Shown here: piece by piece, positions 34,955 to 44,266 of the stretch
How the letters are laid out: every line of letters begins with the position of its first letter
How positions within the stretch are numbered: the first letter of the stretch is position 1
NCBI GenBank assembly: GCA_041738715.1
Contig: JBGSPI010000130.1
Coordinates: forward strand, 1-64,000
Direction of reading: 5' to 3'
DNA: 64,000 nucleotides
Origin: Chamaesiphon sp041738715
GTDB taxonomy: Bacteria > Cyanobacteriota > Cyanobacteriia > Cyanobacteriales > Chamaesiphonaceae
Notes under the pieces: generated by a model
Database searches by the model: none
Told to the model about the DNA's origin: nothing
The model's input: the letters and a program-made list of their open reading frames with translations, nothing else
Made by a program: the position numbers and the translations under genes

Positions 34955-35593
34955 TCAATCAGTGGAAACACCGATATGTAATGGATGTGAATTTAACCAT
35001 TCAGGATATCCACAAGAAATTGATAAATTAGAGGTGGGCAACGGATAGTCTGATAACAACAATTGAACTAGTGGATTAAACCGAGATTTCAGGTCAATTC
35101 TACTGCCAAGATATTCACACGCAACCGTCCACCAATTTTGACCATTTACTTGTAATTGAGTGAGTTCGATCGCTGCTGCCCCATCTGTGGGTTGAGAAAT
35201 AGATGTTAGTTTAATTTGATCTGTAAATTCGACCTGATACAATCGTTGATACCGAATTTTTGCTACTTTAACCCAGCCAGAACGATCTGCAATATTTTCT
35301 GGTGTAAATTTTGCTGTATCATCAATACAAATCCATTTTGACCACTGTTCTACTTGACCAATATTATCGCCCTTTATTTCGATCTCTCCTAGTTTTTCCT
35401 GACGACATTTTACTTCCAAATTGCCCTGCCGTAATTTCACTCCCATATCTGGCGAACTAGATTGGAGATAAACATCAGTTCGACAATCAGCCGGAGCTAA
35501 TACTTCTGTTGGCGAATTAAACCAAGCAAATAGCTGATCTGGCAGAACTCCAGGATAAAACCAACGCACTTCGATCGTCTTAAAATTATCCAC
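34955..35593 (-). CDS. Conserved hypothetical protein
   Basis: The 212-residue soluble protein starts at a GTG (35591-35593). It is beta-strand-rich, alternating Trp, Lys and acidic residues (TIEVRWFYPGVLP, GVKLRQGNLEVKCRQEKLGEIEIKG), somewhat like CYTH/triphosphate-tunnel proteins, but the ExExK signature is not evident. No membrane segment is present. It is divergent from plsC. Confidence 0.65.
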   Translation of the reverse strand: MDNFKTIEVRWFYPGVLPDQLFAWFNSPTEVLAPADCRTDVYLQSSSPDMGVKLRQGNLEVKCRQEKLGEIEIKGDNIGQVEQWSKWICIDDTAKFTPENIADRSGWVKVAKIRYQRLYQVEFTDQIKLTSISQPTDGAAAIELTQLQVNGQNWWTVACEYLGSRIDLKSRFNPLVQLLLSDYPLPTSNLSISCGYPEWLNSHPLHIGVSTD

Positions 35594-35701
35594 GGCTAAA
35601 TTAACTCCTAATTATTCTGTGTCACTTGGAAAACTGTCATCTAAATTCAGCCACCGATCGCCGATTTGGGTAAATTAGAGAGATATGATAATTGAACTGC
35701 C

Positions 35702-36406
35702 ATGACTCGATCGGATCTGACTACCACAACTAATTCTACGGGAATTGCCACAGACCCGATCCAATCGGGGTTTTCCCCTTGGTTAACTAAGATCATCTAT
35801 CCGGTTGGACAACATCTGATCTTACCTGGCTTTTTTCGAGAGATTGAGGTAATTGGACAAGAACATCTCCCTCAAACTGGTGCAGTGATTTTAGCCCCCA
35901 CCCATCGAGCCAGATGGGATTCACTCCTGATTCCCTATGTTGCTGGCCCCTACGTTACGGGGCGAAATATACGATTTATGGTCAGTATTGACGAAATGAG
36001 AGGGCTTCAGGGCTGGTTTGTGCGGCGACTGGGTGGTTTTCCGATCGATACTACTAAGCCAGGAATTGGGACGATCCGCCATAGTGTCGAACTACTTCAT
36101 CAAGGTCAAATGTTAACTATTTACCCCGAAGGTAATATATTTCGCGATGGAATTTTGCACCCATTGAAGAAAGGTTTAGCACGAATCGCGATTCAATCTG
36201 TCTCCCTTAAACCAGATTTGGATCTCCAAATTATCCCGATCAGTCTCAATTACGAACACCCCATTCCCAAATTTCGCGATCGAGCATCTGTGATTATTGG
36301 TCAACCATTACAGGTACAAGATTATCAACATTTATCTAGCAAAAAAGGCGCTGAAGAACTTCATCTAGATCTGACTCGATCGCTCACAAAAATAATTGAG
36401 AAGTGA
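35702..36406 (+). CDS. 1-acyl-sn-glycerol-3-phosphate acyltransferase family protein
   Basis: A PlsC-type acyltransferase of 234 residues that likely acylates lysophosphatidic acid or a related lipid. The catalytic HX4D motif is H68/D73 in APTHRARWDS; the acceptor-binding motif is IYPEGNIFRDG. No clear transmembrane helix is present beyond a short hydrophobic N-terminal stretch. The phosphoribosyltransferase gene follows 55 bases downstream on the same strand. Confidence 0.9.
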   Translation: MTRSDLTTTTNSTGIATDPIQSGFSPWLTKIIYPVGQHLILPGFFREIEVIGQEHLPQTGAVILAPTHRARWDSLLIPYVAGPYVTGRNIRFMVSIDEMRGLQGWFVRRLGGFPIDTTKPGIGTIRHSVELLHQGQMLTIYPEGNIFRDGILHPLKKGLARIAIQSVSLKPDLDLQIIPISLNYEHPIPKFRDRASVIIGQPLQVQDYQHLSSKKGAEELHLDLTRSLTKIIEK

Positions 36407-36461
36407 GAATTAAAACTTCTGCTTTCTGACCCCTAATTTCTATCCTCTAACACCTAATCCA

Positions 36462-36962
36462 ATGTCCGAACTGAATATATCCTGGAACGAATACCACCAG
36501 TCGATCGAGTTATTAGCTGATCAAATTGCTGCCTCCCAATGGAAATTCAACCAAATTATTTGCATCGCCAAGGGTGGCTTACGGGTAGGCGATATTCTCT
36601 CTCGCATATTCCGCCAACCATTAGCAATTCTGGCGGCGAGTTCTTATGCTGGTGAGAATAATCAAGAACGCGGACGATTAACGATCGGTCATCAAATCGC
36701 CATGACAACAAAACAATTGGGCGATCGAGTATTATTAGTAGACGATTTAGTGGACTCTGGCATTACCCTCCAACAAGTTGTGGCTTTACTCCGTGAGCAT
36801 CATCCAGAAATTCGGGAACTAAAAACAGCAGTCATTTGGTACAAATCTTGCTCGATTTATCCCCCAGAATATTATGTCAATTATCTACCCGATAATCCCT
36901 GGATTCATCAGCCATTTGAGAAATATGAGAGTTGGCAGTTGGGAGCTACACAATCTCCGTGA
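36462..36962 (+). CDS. Phosphoribosyltransferase domain protein
   Basis: The 166-residue type I phosphoribosyltransferase has the PRPP-binding loop RVLLVDDLVDSGITLQQV and the N-terminal ICIAKGGLRVGDIL. It resembles xanthine/hypoxanthine phosphoribosyltransferases (Gpt/Hpt-like), but the base specificity cannot be read from the sequence. ATG start, no signal peptide. Confidence 0.87.
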   Translation: MSELNISWNEYHQSIELLADQIAASQWKFNQIICIAKGGLRVGDILSRIFRQPLAILAASSYAGENNQERGRLTIGHQIAMTTKQLGDRVLLVDDLVDSGITLQQVVALLREHHPEIRELKTAVIWYKSCSIYPPEYYVNYLPDNPWIHQPFEKYESWQLGATQSP

Positions 36963-37123
36963 AGTGAAGTAACGGTATTCTCTAGTCGGAAAATAGCTAA
37001 GTTAGTGTTTGTCGATCGAGAATTTCGATCCCCCACCGTTCCCAACAGTCAGCGAAACTCGGTATCCTAGAAGTTAACTTACATTAAGTTAGTTTAATAT
37101 TTTCTCATAATTGTCAAAGTATA

Positions 37124-39139
37124 GTGCTAGAAGATTTTCGGCTGATCGTAGATTTGGTGACTGTGTTAGCGGCGGCGGCTGCGGGAGGAATCTTAGCTGG
37201 ATTGACTGGACAGCCAGCCCTCCTAGGCTATATCGTGGGCGGCATGATTGTTGGACCAGCCGGGTTAGGCTCGATCAAAGAGTTAATTCAGGTTGAAACC
37301 CTAGCACAGTTTGGTGCGGCTTTTTTACTGTTTGCCTTGGGGGTCGAGTTCTCATTTTCCGAACTCCAGAAGGTCAAAAAAATTAGTTTGGGTGGCGGTG
37401 GGTTACAGATTCTGCTGACTATTCTGGTGACAATGCTGATTTCGGTAAGCGTTGGCTGGGTGGCGACACCCCCCCAGGGCATATTTTTGGGGGCAATTTT
37501 GTCCCTATCTTCCACAGCCGTAGTGTTGAAGTCCTTGATGGAGGCTAATGAAACTGCTACGCCCCACGGACAAGTGATGCTAGGGATTTTGGTAGTACAG
37601 GATTTAGCTCTAGGCTTGATGTTAGCAGTGCTACCCGCCCTCGATCGACCCCCAGCCGAAATCGGCATAGCACTAGTGCAAGCCGCGACGAAGATTGGTC
37701 TGTTTGCCGCAGGTTCGATTGTAATTGGGATCTGGGTGGTGCCCAGATTATTGCGGATATTGGCGAGTACGGAGAGTAGGGAATTATTTTTGCTAGGGGT
37801 CGTGACGTTGTGTTTAGGGATTGCCCTGATCACCGAACATCTCGGTTTGTCCATCGAAATGGGAGCATTCGTCGCTGGTTTGATGATTTCTGAGGTGGAG
37901 TATGCGGATCAGACTTTGGCTTATGTAGAACCGCTGAGGGACATCTTTGCGGCGTTGTTTTTTGCGGCGATCGGGATGCTGATCGATCCGTTATTTTTAT
38001 GGGAAAATTTGGATCTAATTTTGGGTTTAGTCTCGATCGTCTTTGTTGGTAAATTCTTCATTATTACGCCCCTAGTTAGGTTTTTTGGCTACTCGTTCAA
38101 AACTGCACTGATTGCGGGATTGGGTTTAGCCCAAATTGGGGAATTCTCATTTGTACTAGCCAGTGAAGGGCGTAATTTAGGTTTGGTCTCGCGGCGGGTA
38201 TATTTACTCCTGTTGGGCACAACTGCCGTGACACTGGTGGTCACTCCCTTTATCCTGCGCTTGATTCCCACCCTATTTAACTGGATTGAGACTGTTCCCG
38301 CACTCGATCGATTGTTCCAACCCAGCGAACAGCCCCAGGAAGTCGCCGCAACTGTCGAATTTGAAAATCATATTGTCATCTGCGGTTACGGGCGGACAGG
38401 GAAGAATTTAGTCAAGCTCCTCGCCGAACAACAGACTCCCGTATTAGTAGTGGAGCAGTCAGAAGCGGAGATTCAGAAATTACGCGATCGCCAGATTCCT
38501 TATCTCTATGGTAATGCAGTCAGTATCCCAGTCCTCACCAAAGCGCATCTCGATCGAGCCAAAACAATGGTGATTGCTCTTACCGACTCAATGAGTACTA
38601 GGCTCTGTCTCAAACATGCCCTCGAACTTGCCCCCACGCTTGACATCGTTGTTCGCGCCAATCAATACAAGGATATCGAATTACTCTATCAGTTAGGCGC
38701 GGCGGAAGTAGTTCAGCCAGAATTTGAGGCTAGCTTGGAGATGGCAAATCACCTCCTCGTCAAAATCGGTTTACCGACTGCCCAAATTCAACGCCAAGTT
38801 TTAGCAATTCGCAATTCTCACTATTTGGAATTACGCCCTGAAGGTTCGATGGGTGAGGTATCCCAAAGTATTAAAGCTGCGACTTTGGGGATGAATACAC
38901 GCTGGTATGTTTTATCTTTAACGTCACCGTTAGTTGGTAATTCAATTGCCAGTGCCAACATCCGCACCCTAACTGGCGCAACCATCGTCGCCATCCGCCG
39001 CGAAAATGGTACCCAAATCGATTACCCCAGCGATGATACTACCTTTCATGTCAATGATCGCTGTCTCGTCGTCGGTTCTAGTGAGGAACAATCAGCCTTC
39101 GAGCAACTTACCAAAGGTGAAATTGCGATCTTGCTTTAG
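37124..39139 (+). CDS. CPA2-family cation:proton antiporter with TrkA-N/TrkA-C domains
   Basis: This KefB/KefC-like transporter of 671 residues starts at GTG. Residues about 1-390 hold some twelve transmembrane segments, with FALGVEFSFSELQ, SLSSTAVVLKSL and the ion-binding region IEMGAFVAGLMIS. The NAD-binding TrkA-N domain (about 408-525) opens HIVICGYGRTGKNLVKLL. A TrkA-C domain closes the protein (about 590-670). It likely exchanges K+ or Na+ for H+ under nucleotide or ion control. An inverted repeat (TAACTT/AAGTTA) lies at about 37074-37090. Confidence 0.93.
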   Translation: MLEDFRLIVDLVTVLAAAAAGGILAGLTGQPALLGYIVGGMIVGPAGLGSIKELIQVETLAQFGAAFLLFALGVEFSFSELQKVKKISLGGGGLQILLTILVTMLISVSVGWVATPPQGIFLGAILSLSSTAVVLKSLMEANETATPHGQVMLGILVVQDLALGLMLAVLPALDRPPAEIGIALVQAATKIGLFAAGSIVIGIWVVPRLLRILASTESRELFLLGVVTLCLGIALITEHLGLSIEMGAFVAGLMISEVEYADQTLAYVEPLRDIFAALFFAAIGMLIDPLFLWENLDLILGLVSIVFVGKFFIITPLVRFFGYSFKTALIAGLGLAQIGEFSFVLASEGRNLGLVSRRVYLLLLGTTAVTLVVTPFILRLIPTLFNWIETVPALDRLFQPSEQPQEVAATVEFENHIVICGYGRTGKNLVKLLAEQQTPVLVVEQSEAEIQKLRDRQIPYLYGNAVSIPVLTKAHLDRAKTMVIALTDSMSTRLCLKHALELAPTLDIVVRANQYKDIELLYQLGAAEVVQPEFEASLEMANHLLVKIGLPTAQIQRQVLAIRNSHYLELRPEGSMGEVSQSIKAATLGMNTRWYVLSLTSPLVGNSIASANIRTLTGATIVAIRRENGTQIDYPSDDTTFHVNDRCLVVGSSEEQSAFEQLTKGEIAILL

Positions 39140-39165
39140 TTCTGTGGCAGGCAAAAGACATTAAT

Positions 39166-40116
39166 TTAAAAGCTAATCCCAATTCTCCCCGTAATTCCCC
39201 GCAAGGAATGATAACCTACCCCAAGATTGACAGCATCCGAGACTGTATAATCAACCCCAACACTGACAGCAGGCTGCACGTCCGTTTCATCAGTTTGTTT
39301 GTACAATTCATTAGTAGCTTGGGATTGGGCAATCTGAGATTTACTTTGGAAATAAATGCCAACTCCAGCATAAGCAGCTACCGTTGGATTGAGATCGATG
39401 TAGCCCAAAACATCTGCCCCATACTGAGCGGATGTTTTCTTAACCCCCAAGTCATTAAACAGGAAATTGCTCGGTAGGGAAAAATCATTGAGTATTCCTG
39501 GTAACTTATCTTGGTTAAAAATCGCCCCAACTTCTATCCCAAAATTTTTCCATCTCACACCCAAGGCTGGATTGATTAAACCATCTTTAGTGCCTGCGGA
39601 AATTGAGAATTTGGGATTGTTGGGGATAGAACGATTGCGCTCAATTAATGGTGGTGGTGATTCATCGGTTCGCCAATAGTAGGGACTGATCGGCGCGATG
39701 ATATATGGGTAGCGAAAGTCGCCGTAATAAGGATAGTACTGATAGAAGCGGTTGCGATTATTATCTTCGCGGATGCGTTGGATTTCCGATTGAGCCTCCC
39801 GGACTTTTTGCGGATCTGTGCCAGATTCTCTAATTTTGATAATTTGTTCGTTCGTGCGCCGCTCTAAGTTACCATCCCGAAAGCCATTATCACGGATTTC
39901 GCGGCGCAATCTTTCGCCCTCTTTAAGGGTGCGTTCAGCTTCCCGCTGTTGTTCTAGTAAACGTTCGCGTTCTCGATCGTCAGTTTGGGCTAATTTAGTT
40001 GAAGATCGATACTCCTGCTGGGTTAATCCATCGATCGATGCCATTGTCGGCTGCATCACACTCCAGCTAGTAATGATGATACTAGTACAACTGGTCAATA
40101 ACGATCGAATTTGCAT
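39166..40116 (-). CDS. Secreted coiled-coil / beta-barrel-like outer-membrane protein
   Basis: I start at ATG 40116 because AGGAG lies 8 bases upstream and a signal peptide follows (MQIRSLLTSCTSIIITSW). The TTG-type frame from 40224 would bury it. After the signal come about 75 residues of Arg/Glu-rich coiled coil (DDRERERLLEQQREAERTL), a short Tyr-rich linker, and a C-terminal about 140 residues with alternating beta pattern, ending in ITGRIGISF. A terminal Phe is typical of outer-membrane beta strands. Function unknown; probably an envelope protein. Confidence 0.7.
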   Translation of the reverse strand: MQIRSLLTSCTSIIITSWSVMQPTMASIDGLTQQEYRSSTKLAQTDDRERERLLEQQREAERTLKEGERLRREIRDNGFRDGNLERRTNEQIIKIRESGTDPQKVREAQSEIQRIREDNNRNRFYQYYPYYGDFRYPYIIAPISPYYWRTDESPPPLIERNRSIPNNPKFSISAGTKDGLINPALGVRWKNFGIEVGAIFNQDKLPGILNDFSLPSNFLFNDLGVKKTSAQYGADVLGYIDLNPTVAAYAGVGIYFQSKSQIAQSQATNELYKQTDETDVQPAVSVGVDYTVSDAVNLGVGYHSLRGITGRIGISF

Positions 40117-40202
40117 CTGAATAACTCCTAATCTAGGGGATAACATGAAATTTGGTCTGAACCGCTCAAATGTGCCGTAATCGATCGAAATATTCACCAA
40201 AT

Positions 40203-40784
40203 TTAGTCTGGAGATGATCGCCACTTCTGGACTTGATTAATAAATCTGCGCCAATTAGCTTTCACAACCTTCTGTTGACAGATAGTATGGATGATAATAA
40301 TTATGAAAAAGATTGTACTTGTATTGCTGTGAGCCGATCTCGCTTGAGGTAATGCCGTCCGACTTACCGGAAAAAGATCGGGCATCGGTAAGCCAAATAA
40401 GCTAACACTATTGGCATGGAAGGAGTTAGATAGCCAATAGCCAGACATAGGTACAGCCCACATCATCAGATATAACAGGGTGTGCAATCCCGTTGTAAAA
40501 TACCATTTGCGCGTAAATTTGGGTAAATGTTGGCGATATTTTCGTCCCCACACCCGTAACAACAAGTAAACTCGCCAACCTAACAAGAACAACACCAGCA
40601 CACCCAATGATTTGTGTGCAGCATACATCAGATCGCGGAAGCTGACTTCACGATCGAGTTCGGCCATGATCTTGCCACTAGGCAGTAAAATCAGATAGAA
40701 CGCCGCCATCCACCAGTGAATGGACATTAGTTGTTTGAAGACAGAGTTAACTCTGGGTGTGGGGTTTGGTGCTGCTGATGACAT
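40203..40784 (-). CDS. Cytochrome b561-family protein
   Basis: The 193-residue four-helix di-heme b561 protein has candidate heme-ligand histidines in SIHWWMAAFY, AAHKSLGVLVLF, TGLHTLLYLMMWAVP and the last helix (FFIIIIIHTICQQKVV). These proteins shuttle electrons between quinol or superoxide and soluble partners across the thylakoid or plasma membrane. Start ATG at 40782-40784. The stop codon lies 87 bases before the start I chose for the next envelope gene. Confidence 0.88.
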   Translation of the reverse strand: MSSAAPNPTPRVNSVFKQLMSIHWWMAAFYLILLPSGKIMAELDREVSFRDLMYAAHKSLGVLVLFLLGWRVYLLLRVWGRKYRQHLPKFTRKWYFTTGLHTLLYLMMWAVPMSGYWLSNSFHANSVSLFGLPMPDLFPVSRTALPQARSAHSNTSTIFFIIIIIHTICQQKVVKANWRRFINQVQKWRSSPD

Positions 40785-40844
40785 TTTAGGTGTGGCAATT
40801 TAAATTTAAGGTATTACTATTCTAGCCATAGACTAAACAGAGAT

Positions 40845-41010
40845 CGATCGAACCTCAAACACTAGAATCATTGGGTTTCTCGAAGTAGGTAATCGATTGC
40901 CCTTGGCACACTCCGCGATTGATCGTTTCGACAGAGTATAAAGATGACCCTCAATAACGATTACCTAACGGTAGGCTACGCCAACAATCGAGCCTCAAAC
41001 ACTGGGATTG
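40845..41010. repeat. Dispersed repeat family, left cluster
   Basis: Two copies of the core GCCTCAAACACT / ACCTCAAACACT lie at about 40851 and 40988. The first is followed by TGGGTTTCTCGAAGTAG and the second is preceded by an AGTATAAAGATG-type block. The same modules recur at 41640-41830. There is no coding potential. This cluster and the right one bracket the yoeB toxin gene. Confidence 0.75.
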
Positions 41011-41013
41011 TCT

Positions 41014-41355
41014 TTAATTTTCATAGTGATAACGGGCTTGTAAAAATTGGATAGATTCATCTTTGATTCGATAAATTAATCGATGCTCTAAATCTATTCT
41101 CAGCGACCATGTATTTGCTTCCATGAATTTTAGTGGCTCTGGCTTACCAATTCCTGAAAATGGATCTATACAGACAGATTCCACTAGATCGAGAATTTTC
41201 TTGGCTTTTTGAACATCTTGTCTATACCACCACTGCAAATCTGCTCGGAAGTCTTCATCAAAAATAATCCGCCTTTGAATGATAATTAATTCTGGTTCAG
41301 AATTTTCGGAGCGATTTTTATCTTTCTTTTTTGCGGACAATACCCAACTCCTCAC
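41014..41355 (-). CDS. yoeB: YoeB-family toxin
   Basis: A RelE/YoeB-type ribosome-dependent mRNA interferase. Core signatures are DEDFRADLQWW, SGIGKPEPLKF, WSLRIDLEHRLIYRI and the C-terminal LQARYHYEN, so the catalytic Glu, Arg, His and terminal Tyr are present. No good ATG exists: a GTG at 41355 gives 113 residues, but the first about 28 (KKKDKNRSENSEPEL) look like read-through of the collapsed antitoxin gene. True YoeB is about 85 residues. With its antitoxin broken, the gene may be silent or dependent on another antitoxin. Confidence 0.8.
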   Translation of the reverse strand: MRSWVLSAKKKDKNRSENSEPELIIIQRRIIFDEDFRADLQWWYRQDVQKAKKILDLVESVCIDPFSGIGKPEPLKFMEANTWSLRIDLEHRLIYRIKDESIQFLQARYHYEN

Positions 41356-41419
41356 TGTCTGCTACGCGATCGAGCAAAACGCCTAAATTGCTTTGTGCTT
41401 CGGTATAGCTAATTTCGCT
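41318..41419 (-). pseudogene. yefM: YefM-family antitoxin remnant
   Basis: Read on the minus strand, 33 codons give SEISYTEAQSNLGVLLDRVAD, then IVRKKER and a stop. This is the typical N-terminus of YefM/Phd antitoxins. There is no start codon in front (GTA at the expected place, stop before it), and the C-terminal half that binds the toxin is missing. It overlaps the beginning of the yoeB frame, suggesting an internal deletion. Confidence 0.75.
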
Positions 41420-41639
41420 ACTAGTTATACAGTGGTTTCCGAGTCTAGTATGTCGATTATAACTTACCGCTTGTAGGGTTGTTATGTTCGATCAAGTTAA
41501 GAAGCTCTTGAATCGATCGACTCCAACAACTACGATCTATCAGTAACATCGATCACAGCATCAATACACAATCGATTCCAACAACTGCGATCGAATTGAC
41601 TCCAATCGACCAAACCCAAGCTAATCGATTACCTCCGGT

Positions 41640-41830
41640 ACGCTACGCGATCGATAATTCCGACAGGATATAAAAATACTCCCCAATAGCGATCGATCGA
41701 ACCTCAAACACTGAAATCGTTGGGTTTCTCGAAGTAGCTAATCGATCGATAATTTCAACAGGATATAAAAATGCTCCTCAACAGCGATCGATCGAGCCTC
41801 AAACACTGGAATTGTTGGGTTTCGAGGCTC
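41640..41830. repeat. Dispersed repeat family, right cluster
   Basis: Two tandem units of about 77 bp (starting near 41659 and 41736) share CAGGATATAAAAATRCTCC, then GCGATCGATCGA, CCTCAAACACTG and TTGGGTTTC. The modules match the left cluster at 40845-41010. The preceding 41520-41640 has looser copies of cgatcga and tccaaca words. Confidence 0.8.
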
Positions 41831-41872
41831 AGGAGAAATCTCACTTAGAAGTCATCTTGCAGGTTTTTACAG

Positions 41873-42391
41873 TTATTTTGTCTCAACGCTTACTTTAACA
41901 ACATCAAAATTGCTACAACTAGGTGCATTTAAGACATTTCCTATTATTCTTTTTTCTGAAGGTGATATATTCCCCTGCAAGTCAATAGCCATGTATCCAC
42001 TAGGTCTGGAAATCCAGTTGATAGCTTTTAATTCAAGGGTGTCAGGCACATCTACTGAATCAAGATTTGCATACGTGCCTTTCATTGTAAAAGAACCGGA
42101 AGGAACGGTTGGATTACTAGCATGTGCTGAAAATACAAAAATAGCATCAATATTCGTTGTACTTTGTGCTTTGATGATTAATTTCATTTTGGTCAAACCC
42201 TGCTCGCAAATATAAGTTCCCTCCCATGTGCCATTCAATAGTTTAAGCTTAGAAGAATTTAATGATATTACTTCTTTGTTAATATATGAAGAGCCTGTTT
42301 CAAGTGGATTGATACTATTAGCGTAACTAGGTATTTGAGTATTTGTTAGGATTATCAAATTTACAAGAGTGACTAAAAAAATTCTTCTCAT
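41873..42391 (-). CDS. Secreted protein of unknown function
   Basis: 172 residues starting at ATG 42389-42391, with a good Sec signal peptide (MRRIFLVTLVNLIILTNTQ, probable cleavage after SYA-N at about 24). The mature part is beta-rich with two cysteines (YICEQ, APSCSN) that could form a disulfide, including GTWEGTYICEQGLTKMKLI. This resembles small lipocalin-like or YdeI-type secreted folds only loosely. Base composition is more A+T-rich than that of neighbouring core genes, suggesting transfer. Confidence 0.6.
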   Translation of the reverse strand: MRRIFLVTLVNLIILTNTQIPSYANSINPLETGSSYINKEVISLNSSKLKLLNGTWEGTYICEQGLTKMKLIIKAQSTTNIDAIFVFSAHASNPTVPSGSFTMKGTYANLDSVDVPDTLELKAINWISRPSGYMAIDLQGNISPSEKRIIGNVLNAPSCSNFDVVKVSVETK

Positions 42392-42451
42392 GGTTTTTCA
42401 ATATACAACTATTCGTTAATTTCCTTTTGTTTGGGTGTTTGAAATCAGTGA

Positions 42452-42763
42452 TTACGCTGTTGTCATAGGAGATCTCTCCTTTTGTAGTTCTTCAAGTGTT
42501 TTCAAAACTTGACAGTGTGTTAGCAAAGTCTCTGCTGCTTTTTGGCACGAAGGAAGTACGGAATTAAATTCTTCTTGAAGCAGTCCTTTCTGCCACTTCG
42601 AGATAATCATTTTTTGATCTTCGATTAAAGTTTTAACGAGTACTGAATCGTTCATGGGTCTATTGATTATGTGATAGCTACTATATGTAAGGTACCCCGT
42701 CACTATTCCGAAAGTGCTATCAAGCAACCTAAAATTGCCGTTTATTATACCCTCAACCTCCAA
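42452..42763 (-). CDS. Small hypothetical protein
   Basis: A 103-codon frame from a TTG (42761-42763); ATG alternatives lie further in. The product is mixed helical with SVLVKTLIEDQKMIISKWQKGLLQEEF and a second helix after a single CQK. No family is recognised. It lies 60 bases upstream of the secreted-protein gene on the same strand and shares its A+T-rich composition. The start is uncertain. Confidence 0.4.
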   Translation of the reverse strand: MEVEGIINGNFRLLDSTFGIVTGYLTYSSYHIINRPMNDSVLVKTLIEDQKMIISKWQKGLLQEEFNSVLPSCQKAAETLLTHCQVLKTLEELQKERSPMTTA

Positions 42764-43046
42764 AGCCTTCTCTAGATGAAGGTTAGGAGGTTTTATTTTC
42801 TAGAATTTGGTTAAATATTTGTATCAGTAGCTACCCTGCAAGCGAAAATACGTTAGAAAATACTAGGCTGTAGAATTAGCCTTTATTGTGCCTTCTACTC
42901 CCCAGCCCGTTCGCATAAGCTGTCGAACATTTAAAACACTCTTTTTGTTCTCTATAACTCTTGCAGTAAGGGATTCAGTCAAAATATTTAGATGACAAAC
43001 AGCTTAGCGTACCAACGGTAATCCTTCACTCTTACACCCTCAATCC

Positions 43047-43376
43047 ATGAACACTAGTCACCCCGTCAAACAAGGTTTATACGATCCGCAGTTTGAGCAC
43101 GATGCTTGCGGTATCGGCTTTATCGCGCAGATGAAAGGGGTCAAGTCCCATGAGATTGTGGCGCAAGCACTGACAATTTTGGTGAATCTCGACCATCGCG
43201 GCGCGTGCGGTTGCGAGACGAATACTGGTGATGGGGCAGGGATCTTGATACAGATTCCCCACAAGTTTATGCAGAAGGTTGCGCCGGCTGAAGGGATTGA
43301 ATTACCCGCAGTGGGACAGTATGGAGTTAGTGCGGTATATGGATCGCCCGATCCGGCTACTCGATCGAGATATAAC
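43047..43376 (+). pseudogene. gltB: 5' fragment of a second glutamate synthase gene
   Basis: About 108 codons match the N-terminus of the intact gltB (44267): HPVKQGLYDPQFEHDACGIGF versus RKQGLYDPQHEHDACGVGF. They include the N-terminal glutaminase Cys and NLDHRGACGCETNTGDGAGI. The match is roughly 70 percent by eye, so it is a diverged paralogue rather than a recent copy. It breaks off after SPDPATRSR and stops. The Doc toxin-antitoxin operon lies between it and the intact gene. Confidence 0.9.
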
Positions 43377-43408
43377 TGATGAGAAGATGCCAATTCAATA
43401 CTGTCTGT

Positions 43409-43816
43409 TTAATTTGAGATAAGTTCGCTGTTGATTTTCAGCCAATTTGCCAATCTTGCCATATCTTCTTCCTGCCCTTCTTGACTTGCTGCCAATTCTA
43501 GGAAAAAATTTGCTGCGTCAACTTCTGATGCCGTTAGTTCGATGCCATTAATCGATAAAAATGTATAGACGACAATTAGCGCGATTCTTTTATTCCCATC
43601 TACAAAACAATGATTTTTGACAAATCCATAACCATAAGCTGCGGTTAGTGAGAACAACGTTATATCCTCACCATAGCAGTACAGATTTTTGGGCTTGTTT
43701 ACTGTTGATTCCAAGGCACCTTCATTGAGAATGCCAGCATCACCACCCGACTCGGCAATGATTTCATTATGGATCGCGCACACATCACGACTGTCTAGCC
43801 AACAAGGTTCGCTCAT
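43409..43816 (-). CDS. doc: Doc-type (Fic-fold) toxin
   Basis: A 135-residue death-on-curing protein, a Fic-fold kinase that phosphorylates EF-Tu. The active-site motif is HCFVDGNKRIALIV, with the conserved His, Asp, Asn, Lys and Arg. N-terminal features include IHNEIIAESGG and NEGALESTVNKPK, typical of the family. Its ATG overlaps the stop of the upstream antitoxin gene by 4 bases (ATGA), indicating translational coupling. Confidence 0.92.
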   Translation of the reverse strand: MSEPCWLDSRDVCAIHNEIIAESGGDAGILNEGALESTVNKPKNLYCYGEDITLFSLTAAYGYGFVKNHCFVDGNKRIALIVVYTFLSINGIELTASEVDAANFFLELAASQEGQEEDMARLANWLKINSELISN

Positions 43817-44034
43817 TTTGCTAGCTCGATTAAGGCATTGCGGTATTTTTTCATCCCTTGTCGAGCTGCTTCCATTTTGGTAGCGAAATTAGGATCGTAT
43901 GCTGAGATCTCATAACCAGAAGGAGTTTTGGTAGCAAACAGAGTATCTCCATCTTCAACGCTCATACTTGTTGCCATTTCTTTGGGGACGATAATACTCA
44001 ATGAGTTACCGCGTTTTTTGATATTTAGTAGCAT
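43813..44034 (-). CDS. AbrB/MazE-type antitoxin of Doc
   Basis: The 73-residue protein opens with a SpoVT/AbrB swapped-hairpin DNA-binding domain (MLLNIKKRGNSLSIIVPKEMA). A toxin-binding tail with FATKMEAARQGMKKYRNALIELAK follows, similar to Phd/Doc-operon antitoxins of this class. It is first in the operon and overlaps doc by 4 bases. It probably represses its own promoter. Confidence 0.87.
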   Translation of the reverse strand: MLLNIKKRGNSLSIIVPKEMATSMSVEDGDTLFATKTPSGYEISAYDPNFATKMEAARQGMKKYRNALIELAK

Positions 44035-44266
44035 AAATACATTTATATAAATGGATTATCGATCTATGTTACCACAAATGTTGTAACGGATTGATTGGTG
44101 ACGATCGAGCAGAAGTAAAGCATTACATCAAGAACATTGAATATTTGTATCTGTCAACGCCCGACTGGTGGGGATCGATCGACAATATAATGCTAAGTAG
44201 AATACCCATGTTGTGTTTAAAATCTGGCATCATCTACTTGACAACCTTTAGACGATCGATCCAAGC

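Noticed and set aside
40203..40420. Suspected frameshift near the C-terminus of the b561 gene
   Set aside because: The frame continues through HSNTSTIFFIIIIIHTI, the expected last helix, so the gene looks complete.
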